Origin: Verrucomicrobiota bacterium
GTDB taxonomy: Bacteria; Verrucomicrobiota; Verrucomicrobiia; Verrucomicrobiales; DEV007
DNA: 53,267 nt
Assembly: GCA_003402735.1 (NCBI GenBank)
Contig: QQNE01000016.1
Location: 1 to 53,267 of the forward strand
Reading direction: 5' to 3'
This document shows, piece after piece, positions 8,504 through 17,151 of this stretch (position 1 is its first letter; each line of letters begins with the position of its first letter). A program made the translations under genes and the position numbers. The notes under the pieces were generated by a model. The model made no database searches, was not told the origin of the DNA, and worked only from the letters and a program-made list of their open reading frames with translations.

Positions 8504-9127
8504 ATGGAGTTAAACATTCCCGAGGGCGAGTTCGCCGCCCACATCTTTGATTGCGATGGGACGGTGGTGGATTCCATGCCGCTTCATTACCGGGCCTGGG
8601 TGGCCGCTCTGACGGAGCACGGAGCCCCGTTTGAATTCACCGAAGCCTACTTTTATGCTTCCGCGGGAATCGCCGAAGCCGACGTCACCCGGCACCTCAA
8701 CGGCTTACACGGCTGCGACCTGGATCCCCAAGGCGTGGTGCGGAGCAAGCAGATCTGGTTCCGGGACCACTTTCAAGAACTCCGCTCGGTCGCGGCGGTC
8801 GAAGCCATCGTGCGGCGGATTGCCGCCATGGGGACGCCGATGGCCGTGGCCTCGGGGAGTGAACTTTGCATCGTGGAACCCTCCCTCGGCGCGGTTGGCC
8901 TCCGCGATTTTTTCCCGGTGATCATCACACCGGAGTTCGTGAAACGCGGCAAACCGGCACCCGACATGTTTCTCTTGGCCGCAGAAAAAATGGGTGTGCC
9001 CCCTGAACGGTGCCTGGTTTATGAGGATGGACGGTCAGGGATTGAAGCGGCTGCGGCGGCGGGGATGGCCTGCGTTTACGTGCCTTCGGCGGAAGCTCGG
9101 TTGCGGGAGCTGAAGGACTCCCTTTGA
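8504..9127 (+). CDS. HAD-superfamily hydrolase, beta-phosphoglucomutase-like
   Basis: 207 residues. Motif I is IFDCDGTVVDSMPLH with the nucleophilic and acid/base aspartates; motif II is ASGSE; motif III Lys is in RGKPAPDMF; motif IV is YEDGRSGIEAA. A helical cap follows motif I, as in beta-phosphoglucomutase and the YqaB sugar phosphatases. The ATG at 8504 has GGGGAAG just upstream; an in-frame TTG at 8468 exists but is less likely. It is probably a phosphosugar phosphatase or mutase; substrate unknown. Confidence 0.85.
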   Translation: MELNIPEGEFAAHIFDCDGTVVDSMPLHYRAWVAALTEHGAPFEFTEAYFYASAGIAEADVTRHLNGLHGCDLDPQGVVRSKQIWFRDHFQELRSVAAVEAIVRRIAAMGTPMAVASGSELCIVEPSLGAVGLRDFFPVIITPEFVKRGKPAPDMFLLAAEKMGVPPERCLVYEDGRSGIEAAAAAGMACVYVPSAEARLRELKDSL

Positions 9128-9144
9128 GCCCCCCTCTCGAAACC

Positions 9145-9549
9145 TCATTGCACCTGCGCCAACGCCTGGGCCAGGGCGGCCTGAAGTCGTTGAGCCGTGG
9201 CCACGGTCATCACGACCCGGGTATCCACTGGCATCCTCTTGTCTGTGCCCCCGCTGAGTTCCCGGGCGATGTCGAGAACCAGCTTGTCCTGTCCGGCGTT
9301 GACAATCAGGTGATTGGCGGCAATGACCCGGGCCGAGGCGTAGTCCGGGGTGACGGTGACGCTGACCGGGGCCGCGACGGGAACAGGAGCCTGAGCCGGT
9401 GGCGGAGCAGGCTCCGTTGTCGGCAGAGGAGTCGCAACCGGTGCGATTTCTGATGGCTGCGGGACCAAGGAAGCCGGAGGTTCCGAAATCTCTGCAGCGA
9501 TTGGCATCGCTTCGACGACATCTTCCTTCTTTTTGCGGCCGAATAACAT
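9145..9549 (-). CDS. Small DUF3467-like protein with proline-rich linker
   Basis: 134 residues. The N-terminus is basic (MLFGRKKKED), followed by a Pro/Ala-rich low-complexity stretch to about residue 65, then a compact domain (YASARVIAANHLIVNAGQ... RVVMTVATAQRLQAAL). The last part, a beta-rich stretch ending in RVVMT and a helix containing RLQAAL, resembles DUF3467 proteins, whose function is unknown. It diverges from serA with about 130 bp between them. The family call is by eye and moderate. Confidence 0.65.
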   Translation of the reverse strand: MLFGRKKKEDVVEAMPIAAEISEPPASLVPQPSEIAPVATPLPTTEPAPPPAQAPVPVAAPVSVTVTPDYASARVIAANHLIVNAGQDKLVLDIARELSGGTDKRMPVDTRVVMTVATAQRLQAALAQALAQVQ

Positions 9550-9680
9550 GAGGGAGAGTGAGTGTCTTGACGATTACCAGTTCGAGCCCACCTCCGTCAA
9601 CCTTGAAGCCGGGCAGACTGCGCCAACCCCCAGGAAATTTGGTTGCGCCTTCCGGCATTCCGGGGACTCTTAGCGGCCTG

Positions 9681-11285
9681 ATGGAAACCACCTACAAGAT
9701 TCTCGTCGCGGACCCGATCTCGGAAAAGGGCATCGAGGATTTGCGCTCCGATCCCGCCCTCTCAGTCGATGTCAAACTCGGTCTTACTGAAGACGAATTG
9801 GTTTCCATTGTTTCCCAATACACGGGCATCGTGGTGCGCAGCCAAACCCAGATCACGGCGCGAGTTTTGGAAGCGGCGACCCACCTGAAAGCGGTGGGAC
9901 GCGCCGGGGTTGGCGTGGACAACATCGACACCGATGCGGCCTCGCGCCGCGGCGTGGTGGTGATGAACACGCCCGGGGGAAACACAATTTCCACCGCGGA
10001 GCACGCCTTCACCCTGATGATGAGCTTGGCCCGGCACATCCCCCAGGCGCACATCTCGGTGACCAGCGGCAAGTTCAAGGAGGGCCGCAAAAAATACCAG
10101 GGAGTCGAGCTCAACGGCAAAACCTTGGCGATCCTGGGCATGGGACGGATCGGCACGGAATTCGCCAAACGGGCCCGCGCCTTCAACATGCGCATCGTGG
10201 CCTACGATCCCTACCTCGCCGAAAGCAAGGCCTCAGCCCTCGGCGTCGAGTTGGCCAAAACCGTGGATGACGCCATCCAGGAAGCGGATTTCATCACGCT
10301 TCACATGCCAAAAACGGATGAGACCACGCATCTCATCAACGCTTCCCGTCTCAACTCGATGAAGCGGGGCGTGCGGATCATTAACTGCGCACGCGGCGGG
10401 CTCATCGACGAGGAGGCCCTGCTCGCCGCCTTGGAGAGTGGGCAAGTGGCCGGCGCGGCCCTGGACGTGTTCGAGGTGGAGCCTCCCGCCAATGACTACG
10501 CCTTGCTCAACCGGGAGAACGTGGTCTTCACGCCACACCTGGGAGCCTCCACCGCCGAAGCGCAGGAGACGGTTGGGATTGAGATCGCCAAGCAGGTGCG
10601 CGATGCCGTGGTCGATGGAACCATCGTCAACGCGGTCAACATGCCGAACATCGACGAGAGGACGCTCAAACAAGTGGGGGCCTACCTGGCCTTGGCGGAG
10701 GCGATGGGTTGCCTGGTGGCCCGAACAACTCCGGCGCATCCCGAGGTGCTGCGGATCCAATACAGCGGCAAGGTCGCCAAACTGGACACCACCCTGATCA
10801 CCCGTTACGCCCTCAAAGGCTTTCTCCAAGTGGCATCGGGCCAGGACACGGTGAACCCCGTGAATGCCCCCGCCTTTGCCGAGAATCTCGGGCTCCGGGT
10901 CACAGAAACCAGGCTGGCGGAGCCGACCGATTACACCGACCTCATCGAGATGAGTTCTGGCAACGACGGTCAATCCGTGACCGTGGCGGGAACCTTCTTT
11001 GGCAAGGAACCCCGCATTGTCCGACTCCGCGACCGCAAGATCAACGTGGTGCCCAAGGGGCACCTCCTGCTGTTGGAAAACACGGACATCCCCGGGATCG
11101 TCGGCAGCGTGGGCCGCGTCCTGGGAGAGAACAACGTGAACATCGCCAACATGTCTCTGGGCCGCAATGAACGGGGTGGACAAGCCTTGATGGTCTTGAA
11201 CCTCGACTCCGCTCCCGGCCCGGAACTGAAGGCCAAGTTGGAAGCCCTCGAAGGCATCATCGAAGCCAAACTGGTCTCCCTCTGA
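9681..11285 (+). CDS. serA: D-3-phosphoglycerate dehydrogenase SerA
   Basis: 534 residues, the length of the long (ASB plus ACT domain) SerA form. It oxidises 3-phosphoglycerate with NAD+ in the first step of serine synthesis. Seen: NAD motif LGMGRIGTEFAKRA near residue 150, catalytic Arg238 in INCARGGLIDE, Glu in DVFEVEPP, catalytic His286 in TPHLGASTAEAQ, and a C-terminal ACT domain (LLLLENTDIPGIVGSVG, NVNIANMSLGR) that usually gives serine feedback control. The ATG at 9681 fits the family start (YKILVADPI); a longer frame from 9558 is atypical. It ends 53 bp from the convergent esterase, with a strong hairpin between them. Confidence 0.97.
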   Translation: METTYKILVADPISEKGIEDLRSDPALSVDVKLGLTEDELVSIVSQYTGIVVRSQTQITARVLEAATHLKAVGRAGVGVDNIDTDAASRRGVVVMNTPGGNTISTAEHAFTLMMSLARHIPQAHISVTSGKFKEGRKKYQGVELNGKTLAILGMGRIGTEFAKRARAFNMRIVAYDPYLAESKASALGVELAKTVDDAIQEADFITLHMPKTDETTHLINASRLNSMKRGVRIINCARGGLIDEEALLAALESGQVAGAALDVFEVEPPANDYALLNRENVVFTPHLGASTAEAQETVGIEIAKQVRDAVVDGTIVNAVNMPNIDERTLKQVGAYLALAEAMGCLVARTTPAHPEVLRIQYSGKVAKLDTTLITRYALKGFLQVASGQDTVNPVNAPAFAENLGLRVTETRLAEPTDYTDLIEMSSGNDGQSVTVAGTFFGKEPRIVRLRDRKINVVPKGHLLLLENTDIPGIVGSVGRVLGENNVNIANMSLGRNERGGQALMVLNLDSAPGPELKAKLEALEGIIEAKLVSL

Positions 11286-11295
11286 GCGCCTCTCG

Positions 11296-11323
11296 AAATC
11301 CTTCGCGGCGTCGCGGAGGATTT
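11296..11323. terminator. Bidirectional hairpin between serA and the CE15-like esterase
   Basis: AAATCCTTCGCG at 11296-11307, loop GCGT, then CGCGGAGGATTT at 11312-11323: 12 pairs, one of them G-T. It lies 10 bp after the serA stop and 15 bp from the stop of the convergent esterase, the expected place for a shared terminator; TTTC follows on the + strand. The first 22 bases recur in inverted orientation at 52828-52849, so it may belong to a dispersed palindromic family. Confidence 0.7.
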
Positions 11324-11338
11324 CTTCAGGCTCCCAAG

Positions 11339-12568
11339 TCACTTCAGGAGCCGGGCGTCGGCAAAATCGAGGAAGACCTTCCAATCCTCCGCGGTGACTG
11401 CGTGTTTGCCGGGGCGGATGTGGTAGCCGATCGTCGTTCTCACCAACTCGCCGAGCGGAGGGAGGGCCGTCGCTCCAAAGCCATCGGTGCCAAGCAATCG
11501 GTAAACCGGCGAAGCGGCGACACAGGCTTCGAATTCTCCTTGGGGATCCGCCCAGAGATCCTCCTCCGCGCTGCAGACTAGGACCGGGCGCGGCGCGATC
11601 AGGGCCAGGAGTTGATGCTGATCCACCGGAAGCTCCGCCTCCTTGCCGTTGTAGGCATGAAACCGGGACGTGAACCAGTGCGGGAAACGGGTGTTGATGT
11701 CCGCGAGTTGCTCCCCGCGCCCGGCACGGCTCAAGGCGGCCCCGCCGCACCCGGATTGATTGCTCACCACGAGGGCAAACCGCTCGTCCTGCGCCCCGGC
11801 CCACAGAGCGGTCTTGCCGTTGCGCGAGTGCCCCATCAGACAGACTCGCCGGGGATCGAACTCGGGCTGCGCCATGAGGTAGCTTCCAGCGATCCGCAAG
11901 GCCCACGCCCAGGCCGCAAGTCCCGCCCATTCACCGGCTCCGGGCTCCATTTGCCCCGCCGCAAAAAATGCGGCGTGCACCCCTTCCTTCCAATCCGGAC
12001 GGTCCGGATCGATATCCCCATGATAGAGGGTGGCCATCGCGTAGCCGCGCTCGATCGCCAAAGCAAACGGCCAGGACGCGGCGTCGGTTCCACGGGCTGC
12101 CTCGGTGGCCCGGTTGTCGACCACGCCCACCCCGCGAGACGGAATCCACGCCGGAGAAAGCCGGACCTGTGAATCCGCAATGGCCGCGTGATTCCCCATG
12201 AAATTCAAGCCGACGAATGAAGGCACCGGCTTGCCGGTTTTGGGGTAAGCGATGAGGAGATGCAGCGGCGGCGTCCCGCTCGGTGGAAAGTGAATGATCA
12301 CCTCACGCAACCGCCCTTTTCCAGCAAAGGCCTCCTTGTCGAAAAGCGTTTCCGCCTGACACTGCTCCCACGGTGGCAGGGCCGGAGACTTGCCGTAGAC
12401 CCCTGATTCGAAGAGTGCAAGAGTCTCCGCGCGCCGGGCCGGCCATTGAGCCGCCTCCCTCACCGGCTTCCCATTCTCCATCACCAGCGGGTCTGGAATT
12501 CCGTAGGGCTCGATGGCATGGATCGTCATGACGGAGAGGGAGGCGAGAAGCACGAAGCGCATCCGCAT
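11339..12568 (-). CDS. Secreted alpha/beta-hydrolase, glucuronoyl esterase (CE15)-like
   Basis: 409 residues with a short signal peptide (MRMRFVLLASLSVMTIHA). The nucleophile lies in GHSRNGKTA (Ser248), close to the G-C-S-R-x-G-K signature of CE15 4-O-methylglucuronoyl methylesterases. Downstream are SAEEDLWADP, candidate for the acid, and YHIRPGKHAV, which carries the likely catalytic His and is typical of CE15. These enzymes cut ester links between lignin and glucuronoxylan. The start at 12568 (or 12562) is chosen by the signal peptide; the longer open frame upstream is only the translated hexamer repeat. Export to the periplasm or outside is inferred. Confidence 0.72.
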   Translation of the reverse strand: MRMRFVLLASLSVMTIHAIEPYGIPDPLVMENGKPVREAAQWPARRAETLALFESGVYGKSPALPPWEQCQAETLFDKEAFAGKGRLREVIIHFPPSGTPPLHLLIAYPKTGKPVPSFVGLNFMGNHAAIADSQVRLSPAWIPSRGVGVVDNRATEAARGTDAASWPFALAIERGYAMATLYHGDIDPDRPDWKEGVHAAFFAAGQMEPGAGEWAGLAAWAWALRIAGSYLMAQPEFDPRRVCLMGHSRNGKTALWAGAQDERFALVVSNQSGCGGAALSRAGRGEQLADINTRFPHWFTSRFHAYNGKEAELPVDQHQLLALIAPRPVLVCSAEEDLWADPQGEFEACVAASPVYRLLGTDGFGATALPPLGELVRTTIGYHIRPGKHAVTAEDWKVFLDFADARLLK

Positions 12569-12601
12569 GCTTTTGAGGCCCGCGGAGCGCTTCGTCAATG
12601 C

Positions 12602-12639
12602 CAAAGGTGAAGGTGAAGGCAAAGGCGAAGGTGAAGGGG
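12602..12639. repeat. Hexanucleotide tandem repeat (GGTGAA / GGCAAA / GGCGAA)
   Basis: Six degenerate copies of a purine-rich hexamer (GGTGAA and one-base variants) lie between the VWA gene stop and the esterase start. The array is a multiple of three, so slippage would not shift a frame; it sits in the esterase leader and could affect its 5' untranslated region. It may simply be a simple-sequence repeat. Confidence 0.7.
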
Positions 12640-12659
12640 CGGGTCGCGCCCGGGCGTTC

Positions 12660-14045
12660 TTACGCCTTGCTGTTCGGATCTTCGTCGGACGGCGGCTCGG
12701 ATGCTTGCGGCGGTGTGGGCGGAACCGCTGGTGGGAGCGGGGACTCCGAATAACCGGGTGCCTCTTCATCCAAGGTCCAGCTGGACATGCTTTTCATCTT
12801 GCGCATGTGCGATGCGCGGTAGCGATGCTCCTTGCTGCTGCGGGCGCTCAGTCCCCCGAAGTCCTCCAATTCCCGAACCATTCGCTTGAGGGAATCGATC
12901 GCCACTTCCGAAGCCCCGAGAGCCTCGAGTTGACCGATGGCTTTGTTCAGAACCTCCAGCGCTTTCTCCGGTCGACCCGCCTCGGCTTCCGCGCGCGCCT
13001 CCTCCAGAGCCACTCCGGTCCGCTGGGTGACCACCCCGGGAATCACGTCGACATTCACCTTCACATCCGCAGGGTCCTGAGCCGCGAGGATGCGCACGAC
13101 CTGCTCGTGCACGCAAGATTTGATCTCCGCCCCAGACAAGTCATCCCAGAGAATCTCGAGATGCGCCAACTCCTCCCCTTCCAAACTGGCCACCGGCTGA
13201 CCGTCCTGACATTCCGGCAGAGGCAACACTTCCAACTGCAGGATCACGGTGGCGGATTCCTCACTCACGAGATCACCAACCGCAATCTCGGTCCGCCCGT
13301 CCGGCAAGACGAGGGTCTGGTAACCAGCCAGCAGTCGCCAGTTCTCACAGAACGTTCCCGGACGAAACCGGATCCGCAGATTTTGGGTGGAGGTCCTCTG
13401 CAAACCGTCCAATTCCGCCGTGAAGATCGCCGGAAGTTTGTCCGCCGAATTGGCATCGTAAAAATTCCCTCCCGAACAGGTCGCCAGGCGCTCCATCAAA
13501 TTCTCGTCATAATTGTCGCCAAACCCGAGGGTGCTGGTCCGCACCCGACTGCGTTCCAAACCGTCTGCCACCACCCGGCCCACCTCTTCGGGATTCACCA
13601 CCCCGACATTCAAAAACCCGTCACTGAGCAGCAGGACGCGGCGCGCCGTTCCTGGGGCGGTCTTCGCCAACTCATCACGACCCAGCATCCAGCCCCCGGT
13701 CAAATTGGTCGATCCACCCTCATGAATTCCGCGGATCAACTGGTTCACCGCCTCCCGATTTTCCATCGCCTGCATCGGCACCACCACCCGGGCGGAATCA
13801 TCAAAGGCCACGAGCGCAAATTGATCGGAAGAATGCAAGTTGCGAACCACCGCCTCACTCGCCGCCTTTGCCTTGCGCAATGGCTCCCCTGACATCGAGC
13901 CACTGCGGTCCAACACCACGCAAAACGCCATGGGACTGCGCGCTCCCGCCTGGCAGGAGGGCGCTTTGAAGCCCATCGCCAAGTGGACGGGACGCCCTTG
14001 GTTGGCCAGGATCGTGGAGTAGTCAAGTCGGCAATCGATTTTCAT
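12660..14045 (-). CDS. von Willebrand factor type A domain protein
   Basis: 461 residues without signal peptide. A VWA domain occupies about residues 36-215: MIDAS Asp46-Ser48-Ser50 in LDRSGSMSG, a Thr in EGGSTNLTGG and the Asp in LLLSDGFLN, so metal binding looks intact. The middle resembles the beta-rich segment found in VIT/VWA-type bacterial proteins, the next part is helical (EEARAEAEAGRPEKALEVLN, TPR-like) and the tail is Pro/Ser/Glu-rich. Cytoplasmic VWA proteins of this form often serve as scaffolds; the partner is unknown. It diverges from the cystathionine enzyme gene at 14268. Confidence 0.82.
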   Translation of the reverse strand: MKIDCRLDYSTILANQGRPVHLAMGFKAPSCQAGARSPMAFCVVLDRSGSMSGEPLRKAKAASEAVVRNLHSSDQFALVAFDDSARVVVPMQAMENREAVNQLIRGIHEGGSTNLTGGWMLGRDELAKTAPGTARRVLLLSDGFLNVGVVNPEEVGRVVADGLERSRVRTSTLGFGDNYDENLMERLATCSGGNFYDANSADKLPAIFTAELDGLQRTSTQNLRIRFRPGTFCENWRLLAGYQTLVLPDGRTEIAVGDLVSEESATVILQLEVLPLPECQDGQPVASLEGEELAHLEILWDDLSGAEIKSCVHEQVVRILAAQDPADVKVNVDVIPGVVTQRTGVALEEARAEAEAGRPEKALEVLNKAIGQLEALGASEVAIDSLKRMVRELEDFGGLSARSSKEHRYRASHMRKMKSMSSWTLDEEAPGYSESPLPPAVPPTPPQASEPPSDEDPNSKA

Positions 14046-14267
14046 GTGATGTATGGGGTGGATCTTACGAGGCGGATTAGACGGAAACCATTCGGAGACT
14101 CTTCAATTGTTTTTTCTTCGCCTCCCACAAAATCGTGTGAAAAGAAAACCTGACCGACCCACCGCAACCATGGCCGCATCTTCCGGCTTCCTCTCCATTG
14201 CGCGCCCACCCTCCGCTTCCCACAAACCCCGATTGACCTCCGCATCCGCACCCGCCATGATTCTCCG

Positions 14268-15482
14268 GTGCCGTCCAAGCCCCGCAAATCCCAGCCCCGG
14301 AAACCGGAAATTCCCGGCCAGCCCTCCACCGAAGCGCCGACCTCTTCCCGATTCGAAACCGATGCCATCCACGCCGGCCACGCCTATGCCAGCGAGACCG
14401 GTGCGGTCATCCCCCCAATCTACGCCACCTCCACGTTCGAATACGGAAACCCCGGCGGCTTCGACTACACCCGCTCCGGCAATCCGAACTTCCGCAACCT
14501 CGATGCCACGCTCGCCAAACTCGAAAAGGCGGCCTTTTGCACCAGCTTCGCCAGCGGCGTCTCCGCCATCACGGCGGTGGTCTCCACCCTCCGCTCCGGC
14601 GATGTCGTCCACGCCGAAGAGAACATCTACGGTTGCACCTACCGCCTCTTCGCCCAGGTCTTCGCCAAATTCGGGGTCGGCATTGCCTACTACGACTTCA
14701 CCAAACCCGAAAACTTCGCCCGGATCGCCGACGAACGCCCGGCCCTGGTCTGGATCGAATCCCCGACCAATCCCCTGCTGAAGGTGATCGACATCGCGGC
14801 GGTTGCCGAGGTGACCCGCCCGAGCGGCGTCCCCCTGCTGGTGGACAACACCTTCGCCTCCAGCTACCTGCAGAGCCCGCTCGAACTCGGCGCGGATCTT
14901 TCCCTGCTCAGCACCACCAAATACACCAACGGCCATTCCGACGCGCTGGGCGGAGCCGTCTGCACCAACTCCAAGGACTGGCAGGGCAAGATGATCTTCG
15001 CGCAAAAGGCCCTGGGCTTGCAACCCTCCCCGTTCGACGCCTGGCTCACCTCGCGCGGTGCCAAAACGGAGGCCATCCGGATGGAACGACACTGCGCCAA
15101 CGCCATCGCCCTGGCCCGCCACCTGGAGGGCAAACCGGGGGTCCGGTTCGTCCGCCATCCCTTCCTCCCCAGCCATCCGCAACACGAAGTGGCCCGCAAG
15201 CAGATGCGCGGCGGTTCCGGGATGGTCACCGCAGATCTCGGGTTCGATCTCGAGCGCACCCAGCGATTTTTGTCCCTCCTCCAGTTCTTCGCAAAAGCGG
15301 AAAGCCTCGGCGGAGTGGAGTCGCTCTGCTGTCACCCGGCCTCCATGACTCACGCGTCGGTCCCGCTCGAAACCAGGTTGCAGGTCGGCATCACCGATGG
15401 CTTGGTCCGCTTCTCCGTGGGCATCGAACACATCGCGGATCTGATCGCCGACATCGATCAGGCCTGGAACCGAAGTTGCTGA
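14268..15482 (+). CDS. Cys/Met-metabolism PLP enzyme (cystathionine gamma-lyase/synthase type)
   Basis: 404 residues. Typical motifs: TDAIHAGHAYASETGAVIPP at the start of the fold, YTRSGNPNFRNLD, FASGVSAITAV, VWIESPTNPLLKVID, LLVDNTFAS and the PLP lysine Lys218 in STTKYTNGHSDALGG; the C-terminus has MTHASVPLE and LVRFSVGIEH. Members make or cleave cystathionine or use O-acylhomoserine with sulfide, and these activities cannot be separated by motif. The GTG at 14268 is the only reasonable start; no clear Shine-Dalgarno is seen. It is 13 bp upstream of a second, distant PLP enzyme, so the pair is probably one transsulfuration operon. Confidence 0.9.
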   Translation: MPSKPRKSQPRKPEIPGQPSTEAPTSSRFETDAIHAGHAYASETGAVIPPIYATSTFEYGNPGGFDYTRSGNPNFRNLDATLAKLEKAAFCTSFASGVSAITAVVSTLRSGDVVHAEENIYGCTYRLFAQVFAKFGVGIAYYDFTKPENFARIADERPALVWIESPTNPLLKVIDIAAVAEVTRPSGVPLLVDNTFASSYLQSPLELGADLSLLSTTKYTNGHSDALGGAVCTNSKDWQGKMIFAQKALGLQPSPFDAWLTSRGAKTEAIRMERHCANAIALARHLEGKPGVRFVRHPFLPSHPQHEVARKQMRGGSGMVTADLGFDLERTQRFLSLLQFFAKAESLGGVESLCCHPASMTHASVPLETRLQVGITDGLVRFSVGIEHIADLIADIDQAWNRSC

Positions 15483-15495
15483 CCCACTCTCGAAC

Positions 15496-16956
15496 ATGCG
15501 CGACTTGGCGACAGATCCTTGCTGGCAGGTCCAGGACCTCGGGCTCCCCTTGCCAGACAGCCCGGACGCGGTGTCGGTAGCGATGCCGCTGTGGGAGCAT
15601 GTCCTGGGCTATGAGGAGAACGACCCGGCGGTGACCAGCCATTTCCGTTGCGGCTATCCGCGCTTTTTCCTTCACCCCACGGTCCGTCGGCTTCTCGACA
15701 CCGCCACGGCGGAGCTGTCCCAGGAAGCGGAGACCGCGCTGGTGTTTCCCTCGGAGGCCTCGGCGCGTCGCTGCCTCCAATACACCGGCCAGGGTCGGCT
15801 GGAACCGTGGTGGGGAGATCTGACGGCCTGTGTGCTCCCTGTGACACTTCTCGAGCGAGCGCGACGCCATTGGCGGCTCGGCGGGGAGGTGGTCAGCAGC
15901 CGTCGCGCCGAGTCGATTCTGAGCGGCAGCCAAGCCGATGAGGCGGCCGGAGAAAAAGCCCGTCAGACCGTGGCGCAACGACTCTCCGCCCTCTCCGGCC
16001 AGGAGGCCGCGGACGTGCACCTGTTTCCGTCCGGCATGGCGGCCTTTTCCGCGGCCCACCGGATCGTGACCCGCCTCCGGCCGGGAGCCAAGACCATTCA
16101 GTGGGAATTCCCCTACGTGGATGCTCTCAAGGTCCAGCAGGAGAACGGAAGCGGCGTCGTCTTCGTGGCCAATCCGAACGACCTGACCGAGGTGACCGCG
16201 GCGATCCGGGCCGGGGATCTGGCCGCCGTGTTCTGTGAAATCGCCAGCAATCCGCAACTGCGCACCGCCGATTTGGCCGGCTTGTCCGCTCTGCTCCGCC
16301 CCGAAGGCATTCCCCTGGTGGTGGATGACACCGTCTCCTCGGTCCACAATGTCGATGTCTTTCCCCACGCCGACCTCGTCACGACAAGCCTAACCAAATG
16401 GTTTTCTGGCGGCGGCGATGTCATGGCCGGATCCCTCATCGTCTCCCGTCATTCCCCGCTTCGTGAAACCCTGCGCCACGAGGCCATGCTGGAACCGACC
16501 GACCTGCTCTGGTGTGAGGATGCCGTGGTGCTGGAGAGGAACAGCCGCGATTTCCCGGAGCGCATGGCGAAAATCAACGAGACCACCGAGGCCATCCGCG
16601 ACTTTCTCCGAGCCCACCCGGCGATCGTGAAAGTCTGGCATCCCCGGGACGAAACTCCCCATCTTTACGAGGCCTTGCGCCGCCCCGGTGGCGGGCACGG
16701 GGGACTGCTCAGCTTCCTGCCGGATCACCCCGCCCGGAATGCATCCCGGCTCTACGATGCCTGGAAGGTGAACAAAGGGCCCAGTCTGGGCACCAACTTC
16801 ACCCTGGCTTGCCCCTACCTCCTCCTCGCCCACTATCCCGAACTGCCGTGGTGCGAAAGCCTCGGGATGGACCGGCATCTCCTTCGCCTGAGCGTCGGCC
16901 TGGAAGACCCCGGCGAGCTCATCCGGAGGCTCGAGAACGCCTTGCGGCAGCTCTGA
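15496..16956 (+). CDS. Second Cys/Met-metabolism PLP enzyme, Str2 (fungal cystathionine gamma-synthase)-like
   Basis: 486 residues, longer than ordinary MetB. About 160 N-terminal residues precede the catalytic core, and the core has FPSGMAAFSAAHRI, IPLVVDDTVSS and the PLP lysine Lys301 in TTSLTKWFSGGGDVMAG. The C-terminus NFTLACPYLLLAHYPELPWC and LLRLSVGLEDP resembles the large cystathionine gamma-synthase-like proteins best known from fungi (Str2). It likely joins O-acylhomoserine with cysteine, or a related reaction; this is inference. It starts 13 bp after the previous PLP enzyme. Confidence 0.82.
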   Translation: MRDLATDPCWQVQDLGLPLPDSPDAVSVAMPLWEHVLGYEENDPAVTSHFRCGYPRFFLHPTVRRLLDTATAELSQEAETALVFPSEASARRCLQYTGQGRLEPWWGDLTACVLPVTLLERARRHWRLGGEVVSSRRAESILSGSQADEAAGEKARQTVAQRLSALSGQEAADVHLFPSGMAAFSAAHRIVTRLRPGAKTIQWEFPYVDALKVQQENGSGVVFVANPNDLTEVTAAIRAGDLAAVFCEIASNPQLRTADLAGLSALLRPEGIPLVVDDTVSSVHNVDVFPHADLVTTSLTKWFSGGGDVMAGSLIVSRHSPLRETLRHEAMLEPTDLLWCEDAVVLERNSRDFPERMAKINETTEAIRDFLRAHPAIVKVWHPRDETPHLYEALRRPGGGHGGLLSFLPDHPARNASRLYDAWKVNKGPSLGTNFTLACPYLLLAHYPELPWCESLGMDRHLLRLSVGLEDPGELIRRLENALRQL

Positions 16957-16969
16957 TCTGCGGTTCCCC

Positions 16970-17032
16970 CGCCTTGCATCTTGCATCCTCCGCCTCCCTC
17001 CCGCCCTCTCGCGGCGGGCGATGTGCAAGGCG
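16970..17032. repeat. Long inverted repeat / structured element after the PLP operon
   Basis: CGCCTTGCA (16970-16978) pairs perfectly with TGCAAGGCG (17024-17032). Inside are CCCGCC/GGCGGG and two tandem copies of TTGCATC (16974-16987). The nested stems could form one extended hairpin 13 bp after the stop of the PLP gene. There is no T-tract, so terminator, structured leader of the next gene, or dispersed repeat are all open. Confidence 0.5.
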
Positions 17033-17151
17033 TTCCCCGCACCTTCCCGGCCCTCGAACGGGGAGACTGCGCTCCAACCGGCGTGGCATGACCACTGCGT
17101 CTCCAATTGCCCGTGATGCATCTGCCCCCGAACCCTGGAAACTGCCCCTCG

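Noticed and set aside
10233-11930. 565-codon frame antisense to serA and the esterase region
   Set aside because: Overlaps a clear serA gene and the terminator; no conserved motif.
14046-14267. SAM or other riboswitch upstream of the cystathionine enzyme
   Set aside because: I looked for SAM-box-like pairing and conserved cores and saw none.
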